A stretch of DNA of 64,000 nucleotides from Neonectria sp. B-13 (taxonomy: Eukaryota > Ascomycota > Sordariomycetes > Hypocreales > Nectriaceae), in NCBI GenBank assembly GCA_002682825.1, contig NOKP01000003.1, positions 1,736,001-1,800,000 on the forward strand, written 5' to 3'. The position numbers and the translations under genes were made by a program. Positions 46,612 through 57,793 of this stretch are shown here, piece by piece (within the stretch, counting starts at the first letter, position 1; each line of letters opens with the position of its first letter). The notes under the pieces are model-generated. The model had not been told where the DNA came from, searched no databases, and saw only the letters and a program-made list of their open reading frames with translations.

Positions 46612-49009
46612 ATGACAGCCCCCAATACTCCCCACGCTGGTGGAGGGCTCGGAAATCGGGCTTTGCTTGACAAGATGGACAAGCTCCGAGAGCTTGGCAT
46701 CCAAGAGATGGTCCCTCTTCCACAGGTATGCTTCGCCACCATCATCCCCAAAAACATATATATCACTGCTGACAACTCTTATAGATGGTCGTCGTCGGTG
46801 ACCAGAGTGCTGGAAAGTCGAGTGTCTTGGAGTCTCTCACAGGCTTCCACTTCCCTCGCTCCGTCACCCTCTGCACCCGCCATGCCACTGAGATCATCTG
46901 TCGCCGTGAAGACACTAAGAGCATGGTCGTGTCTATCCAGACTGTTAATGCCGGGGTGACCAAGGCCAAGAATCTCAGATGGGTGGCATCGAACCTCGAC
47001 GCCCCCGACTTCGAGAAGATCTTTAATGATGTAAGTTTCAGTTGATTTTGCCTATGCCCAAACCAATTACTGATCTTCCGTTAGGCTGCCGAAGTCATGG
47101 GAATCAGGTCCGGACCTGATGCTCCTGGTTCGGCTTTCAGCCGTGACGTCCTGCGAGTTGAGATTAGTGGCCCGGACGAGGACCATCTCACCGTCATCGA
47201 CGTCCCAGGGATGTTCGAGAACGAGACGCCCGGTGTGACGACCAAAGATGACATCAGCCTCGTCAAAGGCATGGTCAAGAGGTACATCAACGAATCCCGC
47301 ACCATCATCCTGGCCGTCGTTCCTTGCACCGGAGACATTGCCAACCAGAAGATCCTCACCTATGCCAAGGATGCTGATCCAGAGGGCAAGCGAACTTTGG
47401 GTGTTCTCACCAAGCCTGATCTTGCGGTTGAGAACGCCACCAAGGACGTCGTCATCGATCTTGTCCGGGGAAGACGTCGTGATATCCAGCTCGGTTACTG
47501 CGTCGTCAAGAACCGTGGCGCAGACGACACTTCATCTGGCCCCGAGGAACGTGACCGCCAGGAGAAGGACTTCTTTAACGAGGCCCCATGGAAGAAACTC
47601 CCCGCTGACAGGCTGGGAATACCTGCTCTTAAGACTCGTATCCAGCAGCTCCTCATGGACCGTACTCGTAGCGAGTTCCCAAAGGTCCGAGCCGAGTTCA
47701 TGGCTCAACTCAAGACCAAAAAGGAGCAGCTCAACGACATGGGCCAGTCTCGGTGTACGACTGACCAGCAACGCATATATATCGGTGAAGTGGCCAAAAG
47801 ATTCACTCGAATCAAGGACCAAGGTCTGGACGCCTTCTACAACCGTGACAAGATCTTTCGCGAAAACCCCGACTTAAAGCTTATTACTCGGATTCGAGAA
47901 ATCAATGAGCTGTTCTCACAAGTCATCTACAAGAAGGGCCATGAACGAAACTTTACCCCTCACCATGGTGAGACCATACCGGTGGCACCCGACGACGACG
48001 ACGACGACGACAACGACAACGATGAATACGAAGAGGAATACGAGGGCAGAGAAGATGCAGAGTACTATGAAGGCAACGAAGGCGTCGAGCGAGATGGCCT
48101 CTATGACAACCAGGCAAAGTTTAATATTCCTCTTGTTGGCGAAATGGAGTTGGATGGCATTCTCTTCGAGTCCTACACCTGCCCTCTTCCCCTGGATGAA
48201 AACATTTTGGAGTACATTGAGCATGAGTACATGACCTCACGAGGCCATGAATTAGGTACCGTAAGCCTTGCCCTCTTCCAATATCACTGGTGCCAGTCAC
48301 TGACAAAAACACACAGTTCAGTGGTGAGATGCTCCCAACCACTTTCAAGGAGCAGTCCAAGAAGTGGTCTCCCATGGCGCGTGCCCATGTCTCGAATGCC
48401 ATCCTAATCATCCATCACTTCATCCATACCGTCCTCGAGAACTGTTGCACAGACCCGAGAGTCCGCGCCGAGCTATGGGTGTTTCTCCTTGAGGATCTCC
48501 AGAAAAGATATCAACGTGCTGTCGCTCATGCTGAATTTCTCCTCGATGTCGAGTTCCAGGGAACTTCCATGACCTACAACCCTGCCTTCTGGATGAAGCG
48601 GGACAGGAACAAGAACGCTCGCAAACAAGAAATGGAAAAACTAGTTACGAAGGACATGCACAGGACCACCATCACAAGGTTCCAGCGTTTGCTGAAGGAA
48701 GCCTTGGGCGGCGGCGCCGACAACGCCGTCAAAGTAACCCGCCAGGATATCCACGACGTCCTTTTCTCCTATTACGACATCGCACGCAGCCGCTTCGTGG
48801 ACGTCCTGTGCCAGCAGGTCATCCACTACTGCCTCTTGCACGCGCTAGACAGCCCGCTCAACGTCCTCTCTGACACGGTCGTCCTGAAGATGACGCCCGA
48901 CCAGCTGGACGCCATCGCCGGCGAGGACATGGTCTCGCGCGAGTGCCGGAAGAAGTTGACTATTGATATTGAGAACTTGACCCAGGCGCTGAAGATTATT
49001 CGCTCCTAA
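46612..49009 (+). CDS. Dynamin/Mx-like GTPase with acidic insert
   Basis: Large GTPase of the fungal dynamin family, closer to Mx-like than to Vps1 since no PH or proline-rich region is seen. Exons are 46612-46725, 46785-47030, 47085-48260 and 48317-49009, giving 742 residues. G1 is GDQSAGKSS at about 43-51, the G2 region is FPRSVTLCTRHATEI, G3 is DVPG (in VIDVPGMFENE), and G4 is TKPD. The middle domain carries an Asp/Glu/Tyr-rich insert (a run of seven Asp) at about residue 390, before the stalk (GHELGT/FSGEMLPTTFKEQSKKW). The C-terminal GED is at DIHDVLFSYYDIARSRFVDVLCQQVIHYCLL. Its membrane and partner are unknown. Confidence 0.92.
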
Positions 49010-49831
49010 CCTGGTTTGTCCACTTGACAATCCTGAGGCCGTGTTATTTCGGCCTCTTGCCTTCTGTGTTTCGAACGTGGGGTTTCTTTTGTCTCGTCAA
49101 CCAACTATCGGAGTGGGATGGATGACTGCGGCCACTTTGCGGTTTTGACACCAATCTTGCCGTTTGCCTGTGCTTTTCGTTTACGGAGGATACAACACCG
49201 ACGAATTTACGTCGTTGAGGCTCCCTCGCTGTTTTCTTATCCTTGATGCCTTGGCTGGTTTCGATGCTAAACCTTTACTCAAGTTGTCATTGCCGAGACA
49301 GTCTTTGCTCCCGCGGACAATGGCAACAACTCTGCATGTCACGGAGGATCACATTGTTAATTTTGAGATTGAACCAAACGGGGATTGCTTTGCTAGTCGA
49401 TTAGCTATGATACCAAATGTAATGACTTATGTATACTTCTTCTCCCCTCCCAGCCATGTGGCCCGCTGCTCTTAATAAATCTGCTCAACATCGTACCAGT
49501 GCTCGTAGGAACAACGGCATCACAAAATACGACCACGAAACCAAAAGTGTCAGAATTGCTCAGAGAGGACATTGTCTCGGCTTCGTTATTTCATTTGTAC
49601 TCGTACACGTACAATTCCTCTCATCATCCACTGCTGGTTCATTCCCACCAAAAAGTTTCCTGCCCTTGCTATGCTCGCCGTGTTCAATGCGGCCCCGAAA
49701 ATGCAAATCTAAAAGGTATCATCGTCTAAAAGCACACGTCCTAGCCCAGTTTCCAATCAACGCCTGAAAGTGATAAATGTATGGCTCAGCCAAATCTTGA
49801 AGAAATCGCCGGAATGACAAGAGCAAACGGG
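49010..49831. other. Convergent intergenic region
   Basis: Between the stops of the dynamin-like gene and the phosphate transporter. Frames of 60-110 codons on the + strand show no protein character. Presumably 3' untranslated DNA for both. Confidence 0.5.
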
Positions 49832-52307
49832 CTATTTGGTCAACAGCATGCCCACATCCTGCAGTTGAACCGCGTTCAACAGCGGCGGAGGCCCCCCTCT
49901 GTCGACCCTGCCCCATCCTGCACCCCAGCTCGGCGGTGGGTGCAGAGGGCCGTTGCTCATGGGCATTGGGGGCCCTGCTGGGAAGATGTCGTCGTCGGCG
50001 GTCCCTGAGCTTCGGGTGCTCAGCGCGATCTCGTTGGTTCCTTCGCTGCTCGACTTGGCCTTGTGCCGTCTCCGCCAGAAGTGTGTCCTTCGTAGTCGCG
50101 GGGTCTCTGCCATGAGCTCAGGGGATGTCATGATGCCGACGCGATCCATCTTCCTCTTGGAGAAGTTGCCCGCCTTTGACCGTGGGTAAGAGAATCCGGC
50201 AGGTTGACCACCATGGAACGGGTTCCACTTTCGCATCTTGGGAGATCCGAGGCTGATGCTACCGTTGCAGCCAGCATTGTAGCTGGTTCTGGGTTCGCCC
50301 GAGAGTTCTTCGAGAGTCATTCCCTTCGTCTCCGGGATAAGGAAGGAGACGAATGTGCCAAAGAGCATGAAAAGTGCAAAAAGCTGGAGTAGTCGGTGTA
50401 GATTCGGAGAACATGCAATGCCGCTGCAGCCTTCGGGGGCACCTTGGCGTATTAAGGGGATACTGATGGCCTGGGCGACGATTGCTCCGATCTTACCCAT
50501 AGCTGCAGAAATGCCGTGGCCGGTTGAGCGGTATCGCGTTGGGAAGCATTCCCCGGGCACAATGAAGGTCGTGGTGTTTGGGCCAGCGTTGAAGAGAAAC
50601 TGGCCAATAATGTAGAGAGCTAGTAGGGCTCCTTCGCTGAGCTGGCTGTACGCAAAGCCCAAAACGCAGAAGAGAATAGTCAGGAGGAAGAAGCCAATTA
50701 TTTGAAGAGGCTTACGGCCAAAGGTGTCGACGGTGAAGATGGCAAAACAATAGCCCGGTATCGACCCGGCACATGTCAAGATAATCATGCCCACAGCCTG
50801 ATTGTAGAGCTTGTCGTACATGGAGTCGCCATTGCCATATCCCACCGCTTGGAGAACGATGGTGTTATTTAATCCGAGGCCATAAAAGGCGAGATCCTGG
50901 CACGAGACGTTAGTATTGGCAAGATACTCTGTTATCGGGGAACTCACAAGAAAGAACCAAGACAGCGTGGTACCCAAAAGAACCTTCATGTTGGGCCACT
51001 GGCGGAAGAAAGACAACAGGTCGCTCCAGGAGGCACGGGGAAGGTTGAGCGACCGTCCAGCGATTCGCATGCGACGTTCCTGCTGGACCGTATCGAAGTG
51101 GCCCTTAGACTTGCTGGACACATAAGCTTTGATATCAGCGTCGGCCTTCTCGACGTCGTGTTGAACGTCGAACGTGTAACGGGGCGTCTCGGGAATAGTG
51201 ATTCGGTAGTAGAGAGCTAAACAGGCAGGGATGGCGCCAACTCCGACGATGATGCGCCAAGATCGATCGGCTGCCAGGCGGCATTCGTAACCGCAGGCGC
51301 CCTCGTTGGGGATGTCGACGAAAGCCTGCTTAAAAGAAACAGTGGTAATAAGGGCCACGATGGCAGCTGCAAGTTGTCCGAGGCCCTGCATGGAGAAAAC
51401 GGCCGCGACCATTGCACCGCGCCACCTTGTGGGAGCGAACCTGTAGGATTACTGTCAGTACAAGAGAAATATTTTTGAGCTCCTTAGACGACTAGCCACA
51501 AAAGCTGAAGGGAACATATCGACTTACTCAGAAGTAATGACTGAAGAGAGGGGGTAGTCGCCACCAATGCCAATGCCCTAGCTGGCGTTAGGTTTGTGCT
51601 TGAGAAGGCCTGGACAGTTTCGGGGCTCTTACCATCAGGATGCGCCAGAAAATCAGCAGACCAGTTGAGCCCATGGCTGGGCTCGATGAAATGAGTGCGC
51701 AGCTCAGTGTTGCGAGGATAATGATACCGAGTTCAACGCCGTACATGCGGCGACGTCCAAAGGCGCTGCAGCGGCTGATTAGCAATCGGTTTACGGGCAG
51801 AGATAGAGAAGACCATGGCTTACTCGGCAAGCCATCCAAACACCACCATTCCAACAACAATTCCGGCACTGGTCGCAGCTTTGAAGGCCTGGTTGACGGG
51901 GTCGGGCAAGTAGCCATCGTTGCCACCGAAGCCGTTTCGGGGGTCCTTGTCTCCCCAGAAGACAACGCCGAGGAGGACTGTGACGAGGTTGATGGCAAAA
52001 ATATCATAGGAGTCGAGGAAGAAACCCACGCCCGCAACTAACACGGCGCGAACATCTGTAGTTTGAGTTAGTATCGGTAAAGCGAGGTACAGTTGGTGGT
52101 CGGTTGGCCAGCGGGTTGATATCACGTACGGTATAGGCCAAAGGGGACCTTGTCGATCTCAGACAAGGCCAAGCGACGGCGCAGGTTCGGATCTGAGATG
52201 TGGGAGTAGTCGTTCCAAAAGTTGTGAAAGGCGTTGTTGCCGCCGTAGGTGCGGCCATGATCAAATTGACTCGCGGGCGGGGGGAGTACATCGTCGAGGT
52301 CGGGCAT
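49832..52307 (-). CDS. PHO84: High-affinity phosphate:H+ symporter (Pho84 type) with long tail
   Basis: Plasma-membrane phosphate importer of the PHS family. Exons on the minus strand are 52307-52130, 52055-51824, 51765-51633, 51577-51528, 51440-50948 and 50896-49832, giving 716 residues. The signature GIGIGGDYPLSSVITSE spans exons 4 and 5. Others are GVGFFLDSYDIFAINL, the first-half loop FGRRRMYG, WFFL/DLAFYGLGLN, GPNTTTFIVPGECFPTRYRSTGHGISAA and PETKGMTLEEL. The tail after that motif is about 153 residues, far longer than in yeast or Neurospora homologues, and is basic then Gly/Pro-rich (FWRRRHKAK, PPPSWGAGWGRVDRGGPPP). The 51-bp intron at 50897-50947 keeps the frame if retained. Start is before PDLDDVLPPP. 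Confidence 0.93.
50897..50947 (-). other. Frame-preserving 51-bp intron in phosphate transporter
   Basis: On the minus strand it begins GTGAGTTCCCC, has a perfect TACTAAC branch sequence and ends TGCCAG. It has no stop, so retention would put 17 polar residues into a membrane helix of the transporter. Confidence 0.8.
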
Positions 52308-52768
52308 GTTGAAGGCGTTATGGGGAGCGAGGAGCGTGAGAAGAGATAACCGTGAGCCACGACATTAGTCGCTTAGTAGCGAAAGGCGAAGCCTTTGTCG
52401 TCTTGGTCGGAGTTTGGGGATGAGGTTCGGCTCAGATCAGATTGAGGGCGACATGGACGGACACTATAGACACCATAGACATCAAGGTAGGCGTTGAATG
52501 CCGTGGAGTCGTGGGCCTGGAACTGTCGAGGTGACCAACCGGGGGAGCCGCGTGGATGTCGAGTGAGGAGATGGTCTGCTGCCTGGCGAAAATGGGGACT
52601 TGGTCCGGGGCGTAGAGGCTGAAAGCCGTGGACAGGATGGCGATGGTGGAGGGCGTGGTACTTTTTCTTGGCGAGGTTGAGGACGAAGAAGAGCGAGAGT
52701 CAGCGGCATCCAGTAGGGTCTCGGTGGTTTAAAGTCGTCGGGTGGGAAGAAGTCGATCGGTAGTTGGC

Positions 52769-52823
52769 GCAGGCGAAGGCGAGGCGAAGGCGATGATGAT
52801 GAAGGCGATGGTGAAGGTGACGG
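52769..52823 (+). repeat. Imperfect (GGCGA/AGGCGATG)n tract
   Basis: Reads gcaggcgaaggcgaggcgaa and continues with gatgatgatgaaggcgatgg. Purine-rich on the + strand, about 480 bp upstream of the phosphate transporter start. Confidence 0.75.
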
Positions 52824-52930
52824 AGTGTGGTTACGGTGACAGCTGCGGAAGGCGAGAGAATGGACGGATCGGTCGTCGGTCGGAAAGAGGGTTCAAAAGG
52901 CGTTTTGGATACTAGATTGGGATGGTGGAT

Positions 52931-52963
52931 GGAGGCGGAGGCGGAGACGGAGACGGAGGCGGG
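52931..52963 (+). repeat. (GGAGGC/GGAGAC)n tract
   Basis: Six-base units of gaggcg and gagacg. Purine-rich + strand. Confidence 0.75.
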
Positions 52964-53243
52964 TGTGCACAGTACAAGTCCAAGATGGGGTGTGGCCTTG
53001 GGAATGAGGGAACGACGCTGGTCGGATTCCTCTTACTACTATGTGAGAAAGTCGCCGGGAGAAGACGAGCTTGGAGGGGAGTGGAGGGATGAGAGCCCCA
53101 TGCGTTGCCAGGATCCATACAACAACGGAGACAATAGAGGAGCAAAGTGTAAAAGAGAGGAGAGGAGGAGAAGAGGCGTCGTCTGGATTGGAGAGAGTGT
53201 AATACTGTTTGTAACTCTGTAGAGTAGTGGTGGTGGGCGGGCA

Positions 53244-53312
53244 GCGGATGGTGGATGGTGGATGGCAGATGGTGGATGGTGCATTGGTGGATCATGGTGG
53301 GTGGGTGGTGGA
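53244..53312 (+). repeat. (GGATGGT)n minisatellite
   Basis: Seven-base units gatggtg repeated with interruptions (cagatggtgg, gcattggtgg, atcatggtgg). Same purine-rich strand as the two neighbouring tracts. Confidence 0.8.
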
Positions 53313-56300
53313 GATCGCAGTGGAGTGGGTCAGTGGGCGGCCACTGTAACAGACAGTAAGACCCAGTCGGAGCCACTGGAAGTCGAGGGAGAAGCCCACT
53401 AGAAAAAACCCACCTCCTCTATCGAGCGTAGCCGCAGCAGGGATCTGCTAGGGGAAGACGAGATCCAGTTCCTCAGTGGATGCCCGCCCACCCAACGCTT
53501 GTCGTGCAGCGGCCTCATTTACGGAGCCTCCATTAAAGACCGATTGCATAGTAGCTAGCTGTTTCTCCCCAAGAATCCCATCCCCCATCACGGGACGCCA
53601 AAGCGCCAAACAACCTGGGCAATCTTACTATGGATAGCAAACTACAAAGGAACAATTGCAACGCCTCTTCAACCTCCGGGTCAATCCACCGAAGCTTACT
53701 GAGACCCCAGTGGCTGGCCGGGGGCATAGTGGGGCCAGCCTCTTACGCCAGGCGGCGCTGGGGAGACAACCCCAACACCCCGCGGGCGCTCGCCAAGGTA
53801 ACTTCTTCCAGCCCCGGAATGGAGACTTTTGACTTTATTCTGAGATGCACTCGTCCTCGAGAATTAAGAGTAGCATTGCTAAGTGCATCTGGATCTTTCC
53901 GATAGCCAGCTGACTGGCTGGATCTCGTGCCTTGCAGAATACCAAAGCCACAGCCACGACAACTCGTAACAAAGCAGGTCCCATGTCATCCGTACTACGA
54001 AGACACATCCAGCACAGATGTCCACCTGGGCTAAACCTCCAGGGAATCGATTCGTCATCATGAGAGGAGGTGTAGGGCGTGCGTGCGCCATCCCTTTTCC
54101 AGGCGACGTTGCAGTGGCCGGCGGCCCAGCTAACCTCGACGAATTCACCCAACAACAACCCGACTTCAAAGGTACGGCCCCTGCAAAACTTGTGGCCACC
54201 CCGTCCCGGGAGGCTGCCTAGTGGCTCTTCAGTGGTCCGGCGACCAAGTGCCCACTAAGACTCAGTGGAGGCACCTACCCGTTTGGTCCCCCGGAGGGTT
54301 CCTCGGTTCTTTTTTGTCTTTCTGCTGGGCTTCCAGAAGCGTGGAGCTGGGAGCTTTGATCCAATGGAATCCAATGCCTCGCTCCATCTCTGGTTTTATT
54401 CTTCCACCCAGGCTTCCATGCATCAATTTCATCGGGACCGGGAAGACACAAATCGTGCACACAATCGCATGCATTCCGCGTGTTCGCTTGATGACTAAAT
54501 CTCCTCAATCGCTGCAGATCTGCCTGACCTCCGCGGAAATAGCCACACCCCTATTGACGTTGACCCTCCGCCCAATGGGGCGACTCGGATTTCTCTCTTT
54601 CAACGCTTCCCCAAATGTCATTCATTCATTACCTAACTTGCTAATCTGACTCTCTCGCTTCTTGTCCCCTTTGATTGCCCAACTGTGTCACCGAGGGCAT
54701 ACGGTAGTACGGAAACGTACGAAATACTAGACGGGTAGTGCGGCAGGCCAAAACCAATACCTTTACGTACTGCAACTCCCCAAGGTGGGACTTTGCTGTA
54801 CGTAAACACCATACCCTGGCGGCTTAGCAGCAGCCTGGGCATTGGTACACATCGTATCATCGCATTGCCTATTCTCGGCGCCGACTCATGGCAGATGTCG
54901 GATAGCGGATGCTGGATGCAGTCGGATCGTGCCTCCGAACAACCCAGCACACGCACACACGCATTCAAGCACGTATGGAACTATGGGTGCACACACAATC
55001 ACACACAATCTACCTCCAAAGCAAGCCTCATCCCAGCCAGCCGGGTCGTGCCAGCCTTGTCGCATCGCCGACGGGTCCAGCACACTCCTCCTCTGCGGAT
55101 GGAACTCTTCAGATCCCAGCTGCGCCATGACCCATCGCCCGGTGAAACACCCCTAATTACCTAAGTCAAATGCTTACAGCTGACCTGAGGGCCATTTCAC
55201 ACAATAGCGGCCTGGGCGTTCTCTTGGCTTCACTCCCTGGTACATATTCCACGCAGCTTCTCGTCCCCGCCGGCGGCCTAAACCTCCGCGCTCAGCCTCC
55301 GATGGATGCATGTGCGAGAGGCGCTGGCTGGTCTGATGACAGCAGCTCTGGATCCCTGCCGGTTTCTTTCAAGATGAGACGCCTGATCTGACTCTACAGC
55401 CATAACCGTATTCTGCATTCGTGCATAGTACTCCATGCATGTGTCTTGACGACAAGGGCCTAAAACCACAGCCCCGGGACGACACCATACCGAGAGACAC
55501 ACTTGGTTCAGCGTCATGCTCGCCTCGGTGAGGAATGCGATTCGTGGCTGGCCTGCGAACGATCGCTCGCGAATAGCCCGCTTTCCTCTCTCGTTCATGT
55601 CTCACGTCTCAGCATCTCTCTGTATCGACAGGGGCCTTAACTTACATCCCAAACACAGCCAATCGGTCATCCACGTGTAGCTTACGCCCCCTGACCCGAC
55701 TCCTCGTCCCCACACACGACTTGACGTTGTCTTGTCTCCTCAAACCAAAGCCAGGTCTTGAACATCGTCGCTCACTTCGTCTTGCCGTGATTGATCTGCG
55801 CATCGTGATCCCGCGGTTTCACGCCTACAGATCGGCCTTGAGCCACCCGCGCTGCTGCATGAACGAGCCCGCCAGGCCATGACTGGGCCGTTTTATGCCT
55901 TCAGTGAGCTCCCACGTAACACCCAATCGTGACCAAGCCCAAGTGTGAGGTCAAAGCAGACATATCCAGTCGCAAATATATTGCCCTACGAAATCTATCA
56001 TAGCGAGCACGCCAAAAGGCAAGATGGATGGCACGCGACGCAATGGTCAGCTCGAGGCCCGTCACGTTTTCTCGGGGAACGTGTCGCAACAAGTCGGACA
56101 TCGCCGTGATTGGAGTCGGCACCGGCTTTACTTCGCTGGTTGCTGACGAATAATGACAACGACAAGAACCGGACCGGCCTCGAAACGCTCGCGCAGCAGA
56201 GCGCCTTTGCTGGTCTTTGCGCATGGACACGTCCATACCATCGCTGACTTGTCGTTGCCCAACCGGATTGGCGCGTTCCGCTCAGTCAATGTCTATGATG

Positions 56301-57793
56301 CGGTTCTTGACGTAAAATATTAGTTGACTGTCTACACCGACTACTTGAAGTTGCGCGGCTTAGATTGTGTTGGCCCACACGTCTCGTCATCCCGTGCTGT
56401 GTCTGGATCATATCGCTTCCCGGTGTCTTGCGGCTGTTACAGAACACGCACGTGTGCTCCCATAGAAAATGAGCAAAATGGCATTGAACGTCGAGACCAC
56501 CGGGCCTCCCGATTGCCCGAGCCTGTATCCTCGCCCCACGGAGGCCGTCCCATTCAGTCTCGGTGTGCCTCCATTCAGAGCAGCGGCCAAGACCAAATAG
56601 GCATCTGGACAACTGCAGCGCCCATGGCACCTTCCCTGGGCCACCGTATCTGTCGTTATCTTTATTCCAGTTCTAGGCCACCGGCTCCCTAGATTCACAT
56701 CAAAAGGTTCGGCTGCAGGCTGCTTAGCCTCCGAGGCTCCGACGTGCGGACCGTCATCCCGTGGGAGAGCGTGGGATGTGGAGATGAGGAAACGCAGCTA
56801 AAGCCATCATCAGGCCGACTAGTTTGAGAAATGAAACCATGCCATCGCCCCAGCAAACAATGGCCTTCTTCCCCGCATCGTCGGGCGTTGTGTACGATTC
56901 TCGGACGTCTGTGCTCCTGATAAGCAGACGTGCCTCGCTATTGACCAACCTAATCTGTCACCGATCTACGAGTTGCCCGGCGTTGGCTTTGATGTGTCGT
57001 ATTGGTTGGTGGCTTATGTCTAACCCCCCCTCCCGGCGGTAGGCTGTCCGTTCCCGTGGGAAGCTCGATGAACAACAGCGTACGTTTATGGAGTTCCATA
57101 AGCTAGGAGCTCAATGCTTCCCTGACGCCATAATGTTTACGCCTAGCTCTTCAGTGTAACAGAGAATAATGTTCAACAAGAAAGGTACAGCCTGCTAGGT
57201 GTTCTTAGGATCCTTCAAGAGTCTGGGTAGTGGTCATATGGCACTCTCTGAACACTAAGTTCGACTTTGGACGAGAAGACCAAGTCGAAGTGCGAAAGAC
57301 TCAGGATGGTCGACTTGGGGGCCGAGTTACTGACATTCGGGAACCCAAAATTATTGCCCTTAATCCCATATGGTTTGTATACGAGGCTGAAGACATTCCC
57401 AGGACTAGGATACAAAGCTAAGATGTTTACAAGGTTGTATAAGGACCAAATACCTGGTTCGAGGTCTACCTTACCATCACCGATAATCCGCTAACCTCAT
57501 CAAACCATACTGCTTCGATGATGTGTCGTATGATCAAGGTAGGACGGCAGTACCGATCATCCCGACATATTCGTGTTTTAGCATCTCTTTATCTCACTCG
57601 AAGCGAAGGGTTCATTGAAAGGGGCAGTTAGTTGTGCCCCATTCACGGACCTAGGATAGCAAAGATTCCTGTAGACGACCATTCCATTTTATTTTTCTTC
57701 TCCTCTACCTCTCCACTAACCAAGGCAATACCTGCAGTTTTGGACGTCCCAACTCCTTCATCATGCCTTGCCTTTCGTCATGTTGCGTTGCGT

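Larger units (their letters stand above)
52308..57793. other. 5.5-kb stretch without a supportable gene
   Basis: The left 1 kb is the purine-rich leader and promoter of the phosphate transporter, with minisatellites at 52769-52823, 52931-52963 and 53244-53312. From 53500 to 57790 many short frames exist on both strands, none above about 145 codons, and none with splice partners, motifs or membrane segments that convince. No transposon ends, tRNA or rRNA were recognised. A non-coding transcript or a very short, multi-exon secreted protein could be missed here. Confidence 0.5.

Noticed and set aside
54221..54649. 142-codon + strand frame in the gene-poor stretch
   Set aside because: Composition looks random, no signal peptide, motif or splice structure.
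57445..57475. tRNA-like B box (ggttcgagg) near 57456
   Set aside because: The flanking bases do not form the T-arm stem and no A box or acceptor stem was found upstream.
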